This document shows, piece after piece, positions 24,251-35,108 of a stretch of DNA of 64,000 nt. This DNA is from Berberis thunbergii (taxonomy: Eukaryota > Streptophyta > Magnoliopsida > Ranunculales > Berberidaceae). The stretch spans positions 496,001 through 560,000 of the forward strand of contig QNQO01000457.1 in NCBI GenBank assembly GCA_003290165.1, in the 5' to 3' direction. Each line of letters opens with the position of its first letter. Positions within the stretch are counted from its first letter, which is position 1. The notes below the pieces were generated by a model. The model searched no databases, had not been told where the DNA came from, and saw nothing but the letters and a program-made list of their open reading frames with translations. The position numbers and the translations under genes were made by a program.

Positions 24251-24424
24251 TATTTACAACTATGGGCACGTGATTGTTCATTTTAAGGTAAATTGCCCCC
24301 TTCTTTCATGGAGTCTACGCTCTGAATAAAAAAAAAGGAGGAAAAATATTATGAATTAATTCATTTGATCGTATATGCAAGATCACAAGGACAAAATCTT
24401 GCATTGAACTATCTCAAAGTTAGG
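24251..24424. other. 3' flank of the CACTA-1 second ORF
   Basis: Matches the corresponding flank in CACTA-2 up to about 24290, then diverges. That divergence marks the border between transposon gene and captured DNA. Confidence 0.4.
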
Positions 24425-24511
24425 AAACACAACTGCAGAACCTACTCCTCATGTCCATGCTTCCTAAGGATGATGCAGATGAATGGGACTGCATTTTGGA
24501 GGTGAGAGCAG
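24425..24511 (+). pseudogene. Captured exon: organellar peptide chain release factor 1 (PrfA-type)
   Basis: The + strand reads ETQLQNLLLMSMLPKDDADE then WDCILEVRA, followed by a GT donor. The LLPKDDADERDCILEVRAG block precedes the GGQ-bearing domain in mitochondrial RF1 of plants. Only this exon is present; the GGQ catalytic loop is absent. It is the first captured piece after the CACTA-1 transposase genes. Confidence 0.6.
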
Positions 24512-25797
24512 GTAATACATGAGCATCTTCTTTTTTATCTTAATTTATAAAAAACAAAAAAACAAAAAAACAAACTTCTTTAGGACGCGCGTATGTGAAT
24601 ACTTTATTCCTTCCTTCACTTTGGTTTTGGATAGATAAGTTATCATGCATGAATTTGCTACAAGTCAATTTGTCATGTTGGTTTATGGAACTGGTGCTTA
24701 TAACATTATCAATTGGTGGGTTCTTTTTTTTATTTTTATTTTCGTTTTTTGAATAATGAAACAAAAACCACCAAAAGCAATAATCCTTTTTTTTCATCTC
24801 TTATGCATTTTGAGTTGCATTGTTTGTGTTATTTGAAGTAATTTTCGCTCTCACAAAATGGGTATAGGTTGGATTTGGGGTATAGGGTCAAGAGATGTGA
24901 GTGAGTTGAAGTATAGGGTAAAGAAGTTTGGGTTGATTTCAGTCTGGGTTTTTTTTTTTTAAATTTGTTTATTTGTGTTCTTGCTCAAAAGGTGTTGGCT
25001 TTTTGTTTGGGTATTGAGCTTAGCTAATACCCACTTTGCTTCTCCTAAGTGGATTGTAAACCAATTATTTGTGAAGTTTTCTATGTGGACACCCATTGCT
25101 TAGGAAATCATTCTTTGAAATTTTGTGTGTGCGCGTTTGTGTGTGTGGTGTGTGTTTTTTTTTAAAGTTGAAAAACTAGTTCTGCACAAATTGACTTTAG
25201 TCATTTAACCGGAGTTAAATATAGGTTATAGCTTTGAAGAAATTTTCTTTTTCTTTGATGAATTGATGGGTTTTATTTCTCCTTTAGGAAACCATGATAT
25301 TCTCCTCAATACAAAAGTGATTGCGGTGTGACACAATATGTTTGCTTTCAGAACCAAAGATATGATTGATTTCTAATTGATGGTTGCTATGTGTTATTTG
25401 TAGAATGGGAATCACTTTACAATATTACAAGATGATTGTCATCCACACTTCTTTTGTTCTGCATGAGTTGAATGGTAGGAATATCATACTAATGTAAAAT
25501 GCCAAGGCCTTCAAGTGTTGGAATCTTTGGTTACCGCCTCATCTATGCTACTTATAGTCTTCCTTATGCTTATGTAGAACCTCAGCATACTATGTGACTC
25601 TAAACTATGTAATTTTTGTAGAACTCTTCTACGGTGCCTGGTGCCTGCCACCACCAGGTACAATACCAGGCACCGTAAAAATGGGGTTTTTTGTATTCAA
25701 CCATTATAGTACTAGCGTGTAAATACTATGCAACTCTGAATTTTAGTTTTATCTGTTTTCTTTCATAATTTTATGACAAAAAATCATGTTTCATGTA
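24512..25797. other. CACTA-1 interior, no gene recognised
   Basis: A/T-rich, with homopolymer runs and a (GT)n tract at about 25120-25160. Probably retained intron. It contains one small foldback (25630-25677). Confidence 0.4.
25630..25677. repeat. Small foldback with 13-bp perfect arms
   Basis: TACGGTGCCTGGT (25630-25642) pairs exactly with ACCAGGCACCGTA (25665-25677) around a 22-nt loop that itself holds CCACCACCAGG. Too short to be a transposon by itself. Confidence 0.7.
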
Positions 25798-28378
25798 GGA
25801 GAAGAAAGCCCTTAAGGAAGAAAGATGAGGCAAGAAGAGAAATACAAGTGGGCCATTGTTGATGGTGTCAAAGAGAAGGTTACTTCTTGTTATATATTCT
25901 ACAGCTTCAACTGGTTTTAGATTCCTTATTTTTCATGTTTGAATGTCAAGTTCTAGTAAAGAATGGATCTCTGACGTTAGCTGAAAATCTTGTTCTAGGT
26001 TAATGCTCTCAACTTAACCGTAACTGGAAAAACTAATAATTACGTTAGATGTTAGGGGTGTTTTAGAAATTAATTGTTATCAATACCTGGTTTTTTTTTC
26101 TTAAATGTGGATGAAGGGCCATGGGGTTTAATTGTTGACTGTTAAAGTCACGGGCTTTTATGTTTTTTTGTAACATGCGATGTGTTATGATTACTGGCTT
26201 TTATTGCATATGTATGCAAACAGTCCCATAATCCCTCAGATTGGAGAAAGTAAATAAGAGGAATACAGTATTTTAAACAGAGGGTATTGTAGCTTCTTAA
26301 AGATTTCAGATTCCAGTATGATTTTCTAGCTGTCATTTCACTATCAAATTGCTTATACTGATTCTTTGCTTTTCGTAATCTCAATCTCTGGTTAGAAACT
26401 TCAGCGTAGAACTAGTGGGCGTGGAGAGCGTCCCAAGGTTCTTTACTACCTTCTTGTCTTTCAAAAAGTGTTTGAATAAGTTTGCTGAATTGAAATGCTT
26501 TAAAAATCTAGTGGCTAACATCTTTTATATGATTCAAATTTTATGTATTTTAAATTCTGTGGTCGTTTTGGTTCTTATTGTAAGATGGGAAAGCTTAAAA
26601 AAACGTATCCGCCCAAGTGATATTACAATAAATATCAGGAAATGTTCTCTGATTCTAGAGTATCTAGTCTCTGGTGAAAAGTGAGAGTTCAGTTGTTTGT
26701 GTTTGAATTTCTAGATTATGATTAGTTCAACACTTTGTCCAGGTTATGAAATATCTGTGTTGTTGGTACAGGTGGAAAGAAGTAAAGCATGACAACATTG
26801 TGACATGGTTAGCCTTTTGGAACAATCCAATTAATCCAAAAGAGTTCAAATATGTCTTCGTGGCTGCTAGCAGTTCATTGAATGGTCAAAGTGACAAGGA
26901 GAAATATGAGAAGGCAAGGCTACTGAAGGTATATATAAAACAATTTAATTTATCAGCTTTGATTTCTTGACTAGTATCTATCAGCTTAGCTGTTAATTAG
27001 TCAAGGTGCTTAATGCCTTCTCCCACTCTTACTGAAACATAACTACATACATAATATTAGATCTAATTACACTAAGGATTTCACGACCAAAGATGTTACA
27101 AAGCGGCAAATAGCAGTTGCTACTTCCTTATTGATAAGTTATATCTCACTTCTCAGGGCAGGCAATGAAAAGGTAATATATAGTTGAATTTTTTTCTTCT
27201 ATTTCTATAGTGCATTTTTTTCCTCATTAAATGCCTAAGCTTTTTAATTAATTTATTTAATGATTTTATATTATTATTTTACATCAGTATATTTTCTTGT
27301 GATCTATACTGGTTCACATATGTGCATTTGATTATAGGATTTTTTCAACACGCTGGTACAAATTCAACAGCTATATTGAATGGAATGCTTTTTCTCTTTT
27401 GTTTTCATTTTAATTTGAACTTTTAGTAAAGCAATGTTTAGTTTATTATTTCATGAATTTGTGACTGCTTAAAATAGTAGACTGTCTGAAAATGTTATTT
27501 GCAGTTGGGTTGTAAAAGTACCTGCAACTCATTGATTTTTTCAAAGAACTAAGTTGATTCTACAGGTTTCTTGTAAAATTCCTGAAAGTTCATTTGTACA
27601 CCATACATATTTGCTTTGGAAAAGGCATGGAACAAGGGAGTACGGAAACGATGTTGTTCCTTGGCTCTCCTTCTCTTTATGCTACTCTTAATCGTTATCT
27701 CTTGTATACTATCCTTTCTAATGTAATTCTGACCTGTTTCAGGTTTTTTACTTTGGAAAAATGTTAATACAGGCTTACTCTTAAAAAAAAAAATTATCCA
27801 CGCGACTAAAGCGTAGTGTCTCTAGACTTTAGCCTTATCTGGATGTTCTTATTTTGGTTTGTTGTCTTTGCAGGATGACGATGAGGCAGAGACAATGGGC
27901 TGTTGCTCACTTAAAGTGGAAATTGTTGAACTGGTTCCTCCGAACAAGTTACAGGTAGATGGCAAATTTACAATCTAAGATTCTTCCAATGTTGTTTTGG
28001 TTCTGTACGTTGACGAGTAAATCATTTGTGAATTTGAGGCTTTTAATGATGGAAGTAATGTTCTGATTTTTATGCTTACAGTTTGATTTCCTTGGTAAGG
28101 ATTCCATCAGATATTTCAACATCGTTGAAGTAGAACTTCAACTGTACAAAGCAACAGGGCAGTTAAAAACTGGTGAGTGCATGGATCTTGTTATTACCTT
28201 ATTATTCTACATTTCTGATTCAGTTGCATTTATTTTCCCAGAGAAAAAGGAGGGAGAAGATCTTTTTATAAGCTTGATACCAGCAAACTGAGTGCCCATC
28301 TGAAAGAACTCATGCCTGGACTAACAACAAAGGTGTTTCGTATGCGCAATGCTTCTACGCTTCAGACGATATGGTAAG
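25798..28378 (+). pseudogene. TOP1: Captured multi-exon fragment: DNA topoisomerase I (TOP1)
   Basis: Seven or more + strand exons appear in the normal TOP1 order with introns retained. About 25798-25878 reads EKKALKEER then MRQEEKYKWAIVDGVKEK. About 26397-26690 contains GRGERPK and MGKLKKRIRPSDITINIRK. About 26772-26930 reads WKEVKHDNIVTWLAFWNNPI and NPKEFKYVFVAASSSLNGQS. About 27083-27174 reads TKDFTTKDVTKRQIAVAT to LRAGNEK. Then 27875-27954 (GCCSLKVEIVELVPPN), 28081-28174 (FDFLGKDSIRYFNIVEVE) and 28242-28378 (LSAHLKELMPGLTTKVFRMR). TOP1 relaxes supercoils. The catalytic Tyr exon is absent, and frameshifts occur in exons one and seven. Confidence 0.9.
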
Positions 28379-29146
28379 AGGCTACCTAGAAATTTTACTG
28401 TCTGTCTTCAATGTATGTCGCATGGTTAGACAGGCTCTCTTAATTGTCATTGTTGAGATCTCACTTTTGTAGATACGACCTTGTCTGAGTTCCGCTTTGT
28501 AGTCTTACCAATCCTTTATTTCTTGTTTCCTGTGATGATAGATCAATGCCAGCCTTAGCATTGGTTGTAGAATTCTCTTTATTTTTGTAGAAGCAAAAAT
28601 TAGAATATATTTTTCCAAGTAACGTAAGATATATTTGATAAACAGAACGGTCTTATTTACTTTTGAGACAGGACGCCCCCACAGGTGGGATGCACTATTA
28701 AACATAGAAACTGGCAATCTGAGATTTCTGTGGAAAATCAAGTTTTTTGCCTATCATTTGAGTTTTCTATATATTGGTTTGGGTTTTGAATTCCACAAAT
28801 TCATTAAGGAAAAAGTTCATATGTCTTTATCCCTCTTGCCCCCTATCCTCATTTCTTCCACGCTCCCACTCTCTTATTTAGTCGCCTTTGCGTTATCTAT
28901 CTTGATCCCTTTCTCTCAGCACCTTGAATCAAAGCCTTGTAAGCTCTCAAGTCTCAACCGATCCTTTTTTTCTCAAATGATGGTTTTTCAAACAGATACT
29001 GTTTCTTGCTTCTAAAGTGTGACTGTTATTCTGAATTGAGTTGTTGTATAATGGATTTTGGATCAAATGAGTATTCATACAGCTGAACCATTGCCTTAGT
29101 TGCATTTCATATTTCTTTAATGATTTATTTTTATGGTTGTTGCAGG
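28379..29146. other. Between the TOP1 and ARIA fragments, no gene recognised
   Basis: Open frames here (for example 28635-29015) have intron-like composition and match nothing I know. Likely intron or filler. Confidence 0.4.
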
Positions 29147-29253
29147 TTCACATTGTACAGAAAGGAGTTGTTCGCCCTTTAATTGAGATGCTCCAGTCTC
29201 CAGACGTGCAACTCAGGGAAATGTCAGCCTTTGCATTGGGGTGGTTGGCACAG
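29147..29253 (+). pseudogene. Captured exon: ARIA/ABAP1-like armadillo-BTB protein
   Basis: Bounded by TTGCAG and GTTAG splice signals. The + strand reads VHIVQKGVVRPLIEMLQSPD then VQLREMSAFALGWLAQ. This is the armadillo segment of plant ARIA-type proteins (ARM plus BTB, linked to ABF2 and abscisic acid signalling), which usually read AFALGRLAQ. The open frame is intact but is a single exon. Confidence 0.75.
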
Positions 29254-29701
29254 GTTAGTTATTTCCTTGACATTTTGTACAATGCCATTGCACAGGTGAA
29301 CAAAAGGAGCTTACTCCTACAAGTGTTTCTGTCTAGACTATCTGCAGCAATTCAGGCTGTCAGGGTGCTATGGTGCACTCTATTTATGGAGATGCAGGGC
29401 ACTCTATTTAGTGCGGTCTGGCCGGGTGTTGGGGGCAAGCTTGGAGCAGTTGATTGCTCAGAACTGAATGGCCCTGGTCGAGGCTGGAACTTGGCGGGGA
29501 TTTCAAGCAATGGACGTGATATGCGCGGGCTGGAAAGTGGCTGGATGTAGTGTGGTTTGGAACAAAACATGGCATTGCTTTTGCGCAGGCAGGTGTGCCG
29601 CTACAGGGTGCAAGGCGAGGGCACAGTGTTAGGCAATGTTGCTTCTCTTTCCTGATATAAAAACTGTTGTGAATACTCTGTTAGGAAGAGTTACTGTTAG
29701 A
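29254..29701. other. CACTA-1 interior before CACTA-4
   Basis: A locally GC-rich block at 29360-29620 has no recognisable product. The last three bases, AGA (29699-29701), are the left TSD copy of CACTA-4. Confidence 0.4.
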
Positions 29702-29995
29702 CACTACTACAAATATTAGCTTAGGTAACGCCACTTAGATAGCGCTTTTTTAAAGAGCTATCCAAGTGGGCGCTAGGATAGCGCTTATTTGTCTTTAAAA
29801 AAAATAATCAAAAAAAACGCTACAATAGCGCTTTTAAATTTTTTTTTCAGTTAAGCGCTATCTTAATTATGTCTTAGATAGCGCTTTAAAAAACGCTATG
29901 CGAAAAAACGTTACCAAAACTACCATAGCGCTTTTAAAGTGCTTGCATAGCGCTTTAAAAGCGCTATGCTACTTTCCTCTTCTATAGCGCTTCAA
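29702..29995 (+). repeat. CACTA-4 5' terminal and subterminal repeats
   Basis: About eight copies of the palindromic core AGCGCT in contexts such as ATAGCGCTTTTAAA and TTTAAAAGCGCTATG. Confidence 0.85.
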
Positions 29996-30114
29996 ATATC
30001 AAATTAAATCTCGTTTTTTAAGATCTTGATATGATCGGAGGGTTAATATCAAAAGCCCTAATAAAAACCTAAATCTCGACCATTGGTTTTGCTTTTGCCA
30101 TTGTTTCAAACACA

Positions 30115-30295
30115 GAGAGAGGAGGGACGGAACAGAGGCGAGGAGGCGAGGAACCAGATCGAGGAGGTGAGGAACCGAGGAGGACGCGAGGAAGGAGGCG
30201 ACTCAGGCGAGGAACCGAGGAAGGAGGCGACTCAGGCGAGGAACCAGAGGAGGCGAGGAGGCGAGGAACCGAGGAGTCGCAGGGAAAGGACCAGG
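30115..30295 (+). repeat. GAGGCGAGGAACC minisatellite in the CACTA-4 5' region
   Basis: Irregular tandem units of GGCGAGGAACCGAGGA and AGGAGGCGACTCAGGC. Same relative position as the purine-rich minisatellites of the other three elements although the sequence differs. Confidence 0.85.
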
Positions 30296-30633
30296 TTCGT
30301 CTCTCTCGCTCGACTCTCACTCAGTCACTGTTGGTGTTTTGTGCTTTGTGTTTTGTGTTTTGTGTTTTGTATTTTGTTGGAAAAAAAAATCTCAATGACT
30401 GCGAAATTGTTACGAAATTGTTTGGATTCGATCTTTGTCTTCTCTTTGTGTATGATAGATTGGAAAAATATAAATATTTCATGCTTAGCTTCCACTAATT
30501 AAAGTGACTGTTCATAGAATTGTGTGCTAGTAAGAATCTTGCTAAGTCCCATGAGTGGAAAGAACAAGTAAAAAATGTGGATTCGTGGCAATGGAGATTG
30601 ATGTATTAATGTTTTTTTGTAGTATTGTTTTTA

Positions 30634-31041
30634 ATGGATCGAGAATGGGTAAATGCGGATCGATTATCTGAAGAGTACAAGAAAGGGGTGGAAGAGTTTT
30701 GTGCTTATGCAACTAAGAATGCTAAAAATCCAATGTTCATTAAATGTCCGTGTCGAAAATGTTTAAATGTAAAAGAGGTTAGTGGTCAAATGAAGTTGCA
30801 CGAGCATTTATTGTGTCATGGTATTGACAAAACATATAAGGTTTGGACATATCATGGTGAGAGCAAAGATAAACGTAGCTCAATTGGCAAACGTAAACAT
30901 AGTTTATCAAGTCAATTGGGCTCCCAGTTTGAGTTTATAAATAAAATGAACACAAGTGATATGGGAGATGGTAATGAAAAATCTAGTCCTGTGAAGAATT
31001 CCCCAAGTCAAGGTACCTTTGCTATCTCAATCTGCGTTTAA
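30634..31041 (+). pseudogene. CACTA-4 TNP2 N-terminal exon (Transposase-associated domain)
   Basis: ATG at 30634. The protein begins MDREWVNADRLSEEYKKGVE and contains CPCRKCLN with spaced Cys/His residues (HLLCHGIDKTY, VWTYHGES). This is the usual zinc-finger-like Transposase-associated domain at the N-terminus of TNP2 proteins. The frame is intact to a splice donor at about 31012 (AAGGTACC). The rest of TNP2 is missing: downstream sequence is captured DNA. Confidence 0.8.
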
Positions 31042-31963
31042 ATTTTAGTAATTGGTGTGGTTGTTTGTTTGGATATACATATTGTCTTCCTGTCATGTTC
31101 TTAAAATCATATGTTTTTAATCATGCTGTAAAACACTTGTCTTGGTGCATGTTATGCGATGCATGAACGTTTGGAATCTGATTAAGTTTAGTTATATTAT
31201 CTGCATTACTCAAAACAGCTCATGATAATTCTGGATACCAAGAAAAACTGTAGTGATCCAACTTAACACCTTCAATGTCTGAGCATCCATCAAAAAAATG
31301 TTATGATAGTTTAAAACTTTCCACAGTTTGAAAATATGCTTAGCTTACACTACCTTGGGAGGCCATATAGGACAAGAATGGCTGTGACTTCACATATCCG
31401 AGTCAGCTTCTGTGGCTGTGAACTCATACCTAAAAGTCGGTTTCCACCAATTCTTGGTCTTCTAAGAATCTGAGACATTTCAATAAGGAGAAAAGTAAGG
31501 AAACTGTATTATCAATATCACTGCTGTAGTCAACTGCAAAAATCAAGAACATTGTAATATATTTCCAATGATGGTGGCCCTGACAATGGGACTTTGCCTC
31601 CCCCCTCAATGGAATACATAAGTCCAGTTCTGACCAGGTTGGATCGGACAATTTGTACCCGAAACTCCATCTTGCCATGAGTTTAGTCTCTGTTGTATTC
31701 CATTCCTGCACCCACCCACCCCTGTTATCCACCTCTCTATTGAAGAACAAAATTTCACCAAAAGAATCAAAAAAAAAAATTATCCTTTAATCTTTTTGTC
31801 TGGATTTCAGGCCTCTATTCAATAAACTATATGAGTTGAAGTATTGAAATGATTTTACAAATCGTTGAAGATTTAGTTGTATTAGAAAAGTTATTTTTGG
31901 TTCGACTACAACCTGTGCTCTATTACGAAAAAAATTATGAAGGTCTGTTTCAAACATTAATTT
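31042..31963. other. CACTA-4 interior, no gene recognised
   Basis: No supportable coding sequence on either strand. Open frames on the - strand at 31430-31750 match nothing known to me. Confidence 0.4.
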
Positions 31964-32146
31964 TTAATCAAGAATTTTGAATTGAAGTTTGTCAAGTTTA
32001 TTAATTTCATACCATGTCATGAGAAAGGGTTCATCCAAATTGTTGAAGATGTTTACATGAACATAATCATTAGTAGTTGCATTGATGAGTGGACCTGGGA
32101 ACATCCCATTGATGGTTATAACCTGTTCATATACACCAAGAATCAA
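31964..32146 (-). pseudogene. Captured fragment: SKU5-similar (SKS) multicopper-oxidase-like protein
   Basis: The - strand reads VYEQVITINGMFPGPLINAT then TNDYVHVNIFNNLDEPFLMT W. This is the first cupredoxin segment of plant SKS proteins, cell-wall or plasma-membrane glycoproteins of directional growth. It lies antisense to the other cargo of CACTA-4. Just to its right (32200-32335) a segment containing GGACATTGTTCCAGGTAAG is locally duplicated. Confidence 0.75.
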
Positions 32147-33239
32147 TCATCAATGAACATATCGTACACTGAAAACACAAGCAATTCAGTAAACGTAATG
32201 TACTTACAGAACATAGTCAAACTCAAAAGGACATTGTTCCAGGTAAGATTTTTGTTTTTCATCAATGAAAATGTTATCAAAAGGACATTGTTCCAGGTAA
32301 GATTCTTGTACTTACAGAACATAGTCAAACTCATAAGGGAAGCAGTTTGATTGTTCGGAAGGCTAAATATTTTTGCTTCAAAGTTGCCTGTTCGAGTCCA
32401 ACTATCACACTGATGTATCCATCACCTTAAGTAGAGTGCTTTGTTTAGGTTGTGGAGCCTGAACCACTTGTTTAATAGGGATATGCGCATCCAAAGACTT
32501 GTAGTGATACTACAAACCGGAGCCAGCATTATGCTGAGTGTGACGTGTCCGACACAGGTAGAACCTAGTGTTTGAATGAGGCTTCTTTGATTAGTTTAAA
32601 CTTTTCTCAGATTTAATAACGTATTGTTGATGCCTTACGTGAAGGAGGCATAGAGATTTGCAAAACATAACTTCTTATGTTCTTGTTTTTATATTTCGTT
32701 GTTTTTTAGGTTGGACTGTTTGCACTTGTTTGAGGATGATTTGTTCTTTTCTTTTCTCACATTCAATCCCATAATCTGAGGTTTATCCAAGAAATCAAAC
32801 AGTTTCTGACTTCCTGAAAGTACATAACGAGTTTCATATGCAATTTGCTGGTAACCACTGCCATGTTTTAGGAATTTTTTTTGCTCTCTTTTAGTTGCCG
32901 CTGCCTTGGAAGAATCTCCTTGTTACTTTCTTGTTCAGGTCTTTACCCTCTACCATGATCTCAGCTCAAGTTGTACCCTTATTGATCATGTACTACACAA
33001 ATCTACTCATCCTATCAGATAAAAGATATCAGTAATTCAGTTCGTATCTCTCTACAACTTATCCGTTTCTAAGATCAACGAATGAATTCACCTCAACAAC
33101 TCTGTGATCATCCTCCCTTTAACCTTTCTTACTTTTTCCCCTCGAAACAGACCTGTATGAAACAAACCACAAGTATAACTACAGAACTCTTTGATCATGC
33201 AAAACTCTTAGTTGCATAAGCACAAAACAGACCTGGAAA
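32147..33239. other. CACTA-4 interior, no gene recognised
   Basis: Non-coding. Contains the local duplication near 32200-32335. Nothing else supportable. Confidence 0.4.
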
Positions 33240-33596
33240 GAAACTGGAAACTCTGTTTCTTCACAGAGTTTCTTTACAGGCAAGAAGATAGTTGTGATGG
33301 CAGGTTTATGGGTCATTTGGAAGGAAATCAACTCCAGGATTTTTAATGTGATTAGGAGAGATTGTATGACTGTTTGTAAAGACATCAAAGCCCTGGTGTG
33401 GCTGTACGGTAATATTTGGGATGTAATCTCTGGGGTTGAATTTCATGTTTGTATGTTTGATTGGGAGACTTGTTCTCTCAATAATTCTATTTTGTTTCTT
33501 GTATTTCTTCTGCCTTGTGAGTTTCCCACTCACCTTTAATAGAAGCCTTACTTTGTTTTGATTGATTAAAAAAGAAAAAAGAAAAAAGAAAAAACC
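33240..33596 (+). mobile_element. LINE 3' end fragment
   Basis: The open frame at 33294-33539 begins with GLWVIWKEINSRIF, typical of the C-terminal zf-RVT region of plant LINE reverse transcriptases. It is followed by a short 3' tail ending in an A-rich run (AAAAAAGAAAA repeats, 33567-33595). A 5'-truncated LINE copy is the simplest reading. I could not define a target duplication, and the left edge is approximate. Confidence 0.5.
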
Positions 33597-34389
33597 TCTC
33601 CTCTAGGGAACCATTTTGTTAGCTAATGCAAGAGAGAATCATGGAAGGTGTGAGAAATAATATTAATAATTTTCCTACCCGACTCGATGTAATAGCTACC
33701 TGGCAAAATCTTCCTCGTGTTTGATAACAGTCTTTTAATACATTTTTTGATTTCCTTCGTTGTCTTATCGGTCCTTGACTACATTGGAATAGACATTTTA
33801 GTTACCTTGCTATACTTCTATATAATTGCATTCTTTCCGTTTCTCCTCATGTTCAGTTTTGTAATCCCACAAATTGAACCCATTGTTAGTGAAACACAGG
33901 TCGGCTTGGTGGAAGAAGTGACGGATCAATACCCTTTACTGTAGCTGGTGAAGTTGATGAACCTCAGAAAGCCTTTCCCACAGCCTTATCTGCTGCAGTT
34001 ACAAGCACTAAGCAAATGAGATGATGGGCTTTTGGGCAAAGAGAGAGTATGATATCAAGATTCTTTCGTCTTCAGTGGGTTCGAGATCCGTTCTTTCAAC
34101 ATGCCATACGCCATGGGTGGCTGCTTTGAGTCTTATGTCACTTGGTAGGGTATGTCTTACTCACCAAGTAGTTGGCTAGCATTATGTTTATACTTCAGTA
34201 CAAATTAGCGACAAGTGCTGACTACCTGTTAATATTGTTTTCCCTCTTTTGGTATTGTTATAAAATCAATGGATCGACACAACAACCCAACACTTCTTAT
34301 GAATGGTGGCATCGTGTGTACTTGCATATTTGTTGAACATAGTACATACCATTTTCATTATATAGAAAGATATATTTTGTCGTTGCTGC
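33597..34389. other. CACTA-4 interior, no gene recognised
   Basis: An exon-like run around 33850-33945 (+) has no recognisable product. It could be an upstream exon of the Raf-like kinase fragment. Confidence 0.35.
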
Positions 34390-34706
34390 GATCCCTTCCA
34401 CCACTGTGACACCCTGGGAGGACTTGACAATTGGAGAACAGATTGGACAAGGTAGTAATCTCTGCATCTTCTGCAGATTCTGTCTACACCTTATTAATGC
34501 AGTTAGAGAATACAATTTTCTGATAAGTTTCATCTTTACAAGCAATTTTAGTAAATTCACCGCTAATAACTGGAAATCATAGCAGCATGATTTTAAATTC
34601 ATCCTTTTTCATGAACTTTCCCATAATGTTCTTCTCATCCTAGTTATGTCATTAATGAACTGCAGGTTCTTGTGGAACGGTATATCATGGTCTATGGTAT
34701 GGCTCG
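34390..34706 (+). pseudogene. Captured two-exon fragment: Raf-like MAPKKK, start of the kinase domain
   Basis: Exon one, ending at 34451, contains TPWEDLTIGEQIGQG. Exon two (34666-34706), between CAG and GT splice signals, continues SCGTVYHGLWYGS. Joined across the intron these give the Gly-rich ATP-binding loop GxGSCGTVYHG of PAS-Raf-like plant kinases. The remaining kinase domain is absent. The pair shows genomic capture with intron phase preserved. Confidence 0.75.
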
Positions 34707-35108
34707 GTATGTTTCTGTTCCTTTTCTGCCTTTTATTGACTGTATTGTGAGGCACGGGTTTGAAATGAAAGGGAGATCTCTTATATGATAATGAATATAC
34801 GGCAGGTTATCTAGAAGGAGGGAAATTCAATATAGGCTGCTCTTTTAGGGTGTTCTCCTAATCATGAGGGTAATTAGAAGGGAGATATCTTATATGATAA
34901 TGTAGTTATGATATCGATTGAAGATCAAACTAGTTCTATCAAATTCAATACAAGAAACCTAGGAATTGACAATTGATTTTGTTAATGTGTTTGTTGTTTT
35001 CTTTCCATTTGTTGTGTGATTGTGTTTGTTGCTTCAATTGCTGAAAAATGTACTAATAATTGACATGTAATGACCTCTTCGGTATTGCTGTTCTTGTACA
35101 AAACTTGC
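34707..35108. other. Between the Raf-like and Agenet fragments
   Basis: Non-coding. A short direct repeat (GGGAGATMTCTTATATGATA at about 34770 and 34882) is the only structure noted. Confidence 0.45.

Noticed and set aside
32345..32405. tRNA-like stretch with GTTCGAGTCC
   Set aside because: Only the T-loop-like motif fits; no acceptor, D-arm or anticodon pairing could be made.
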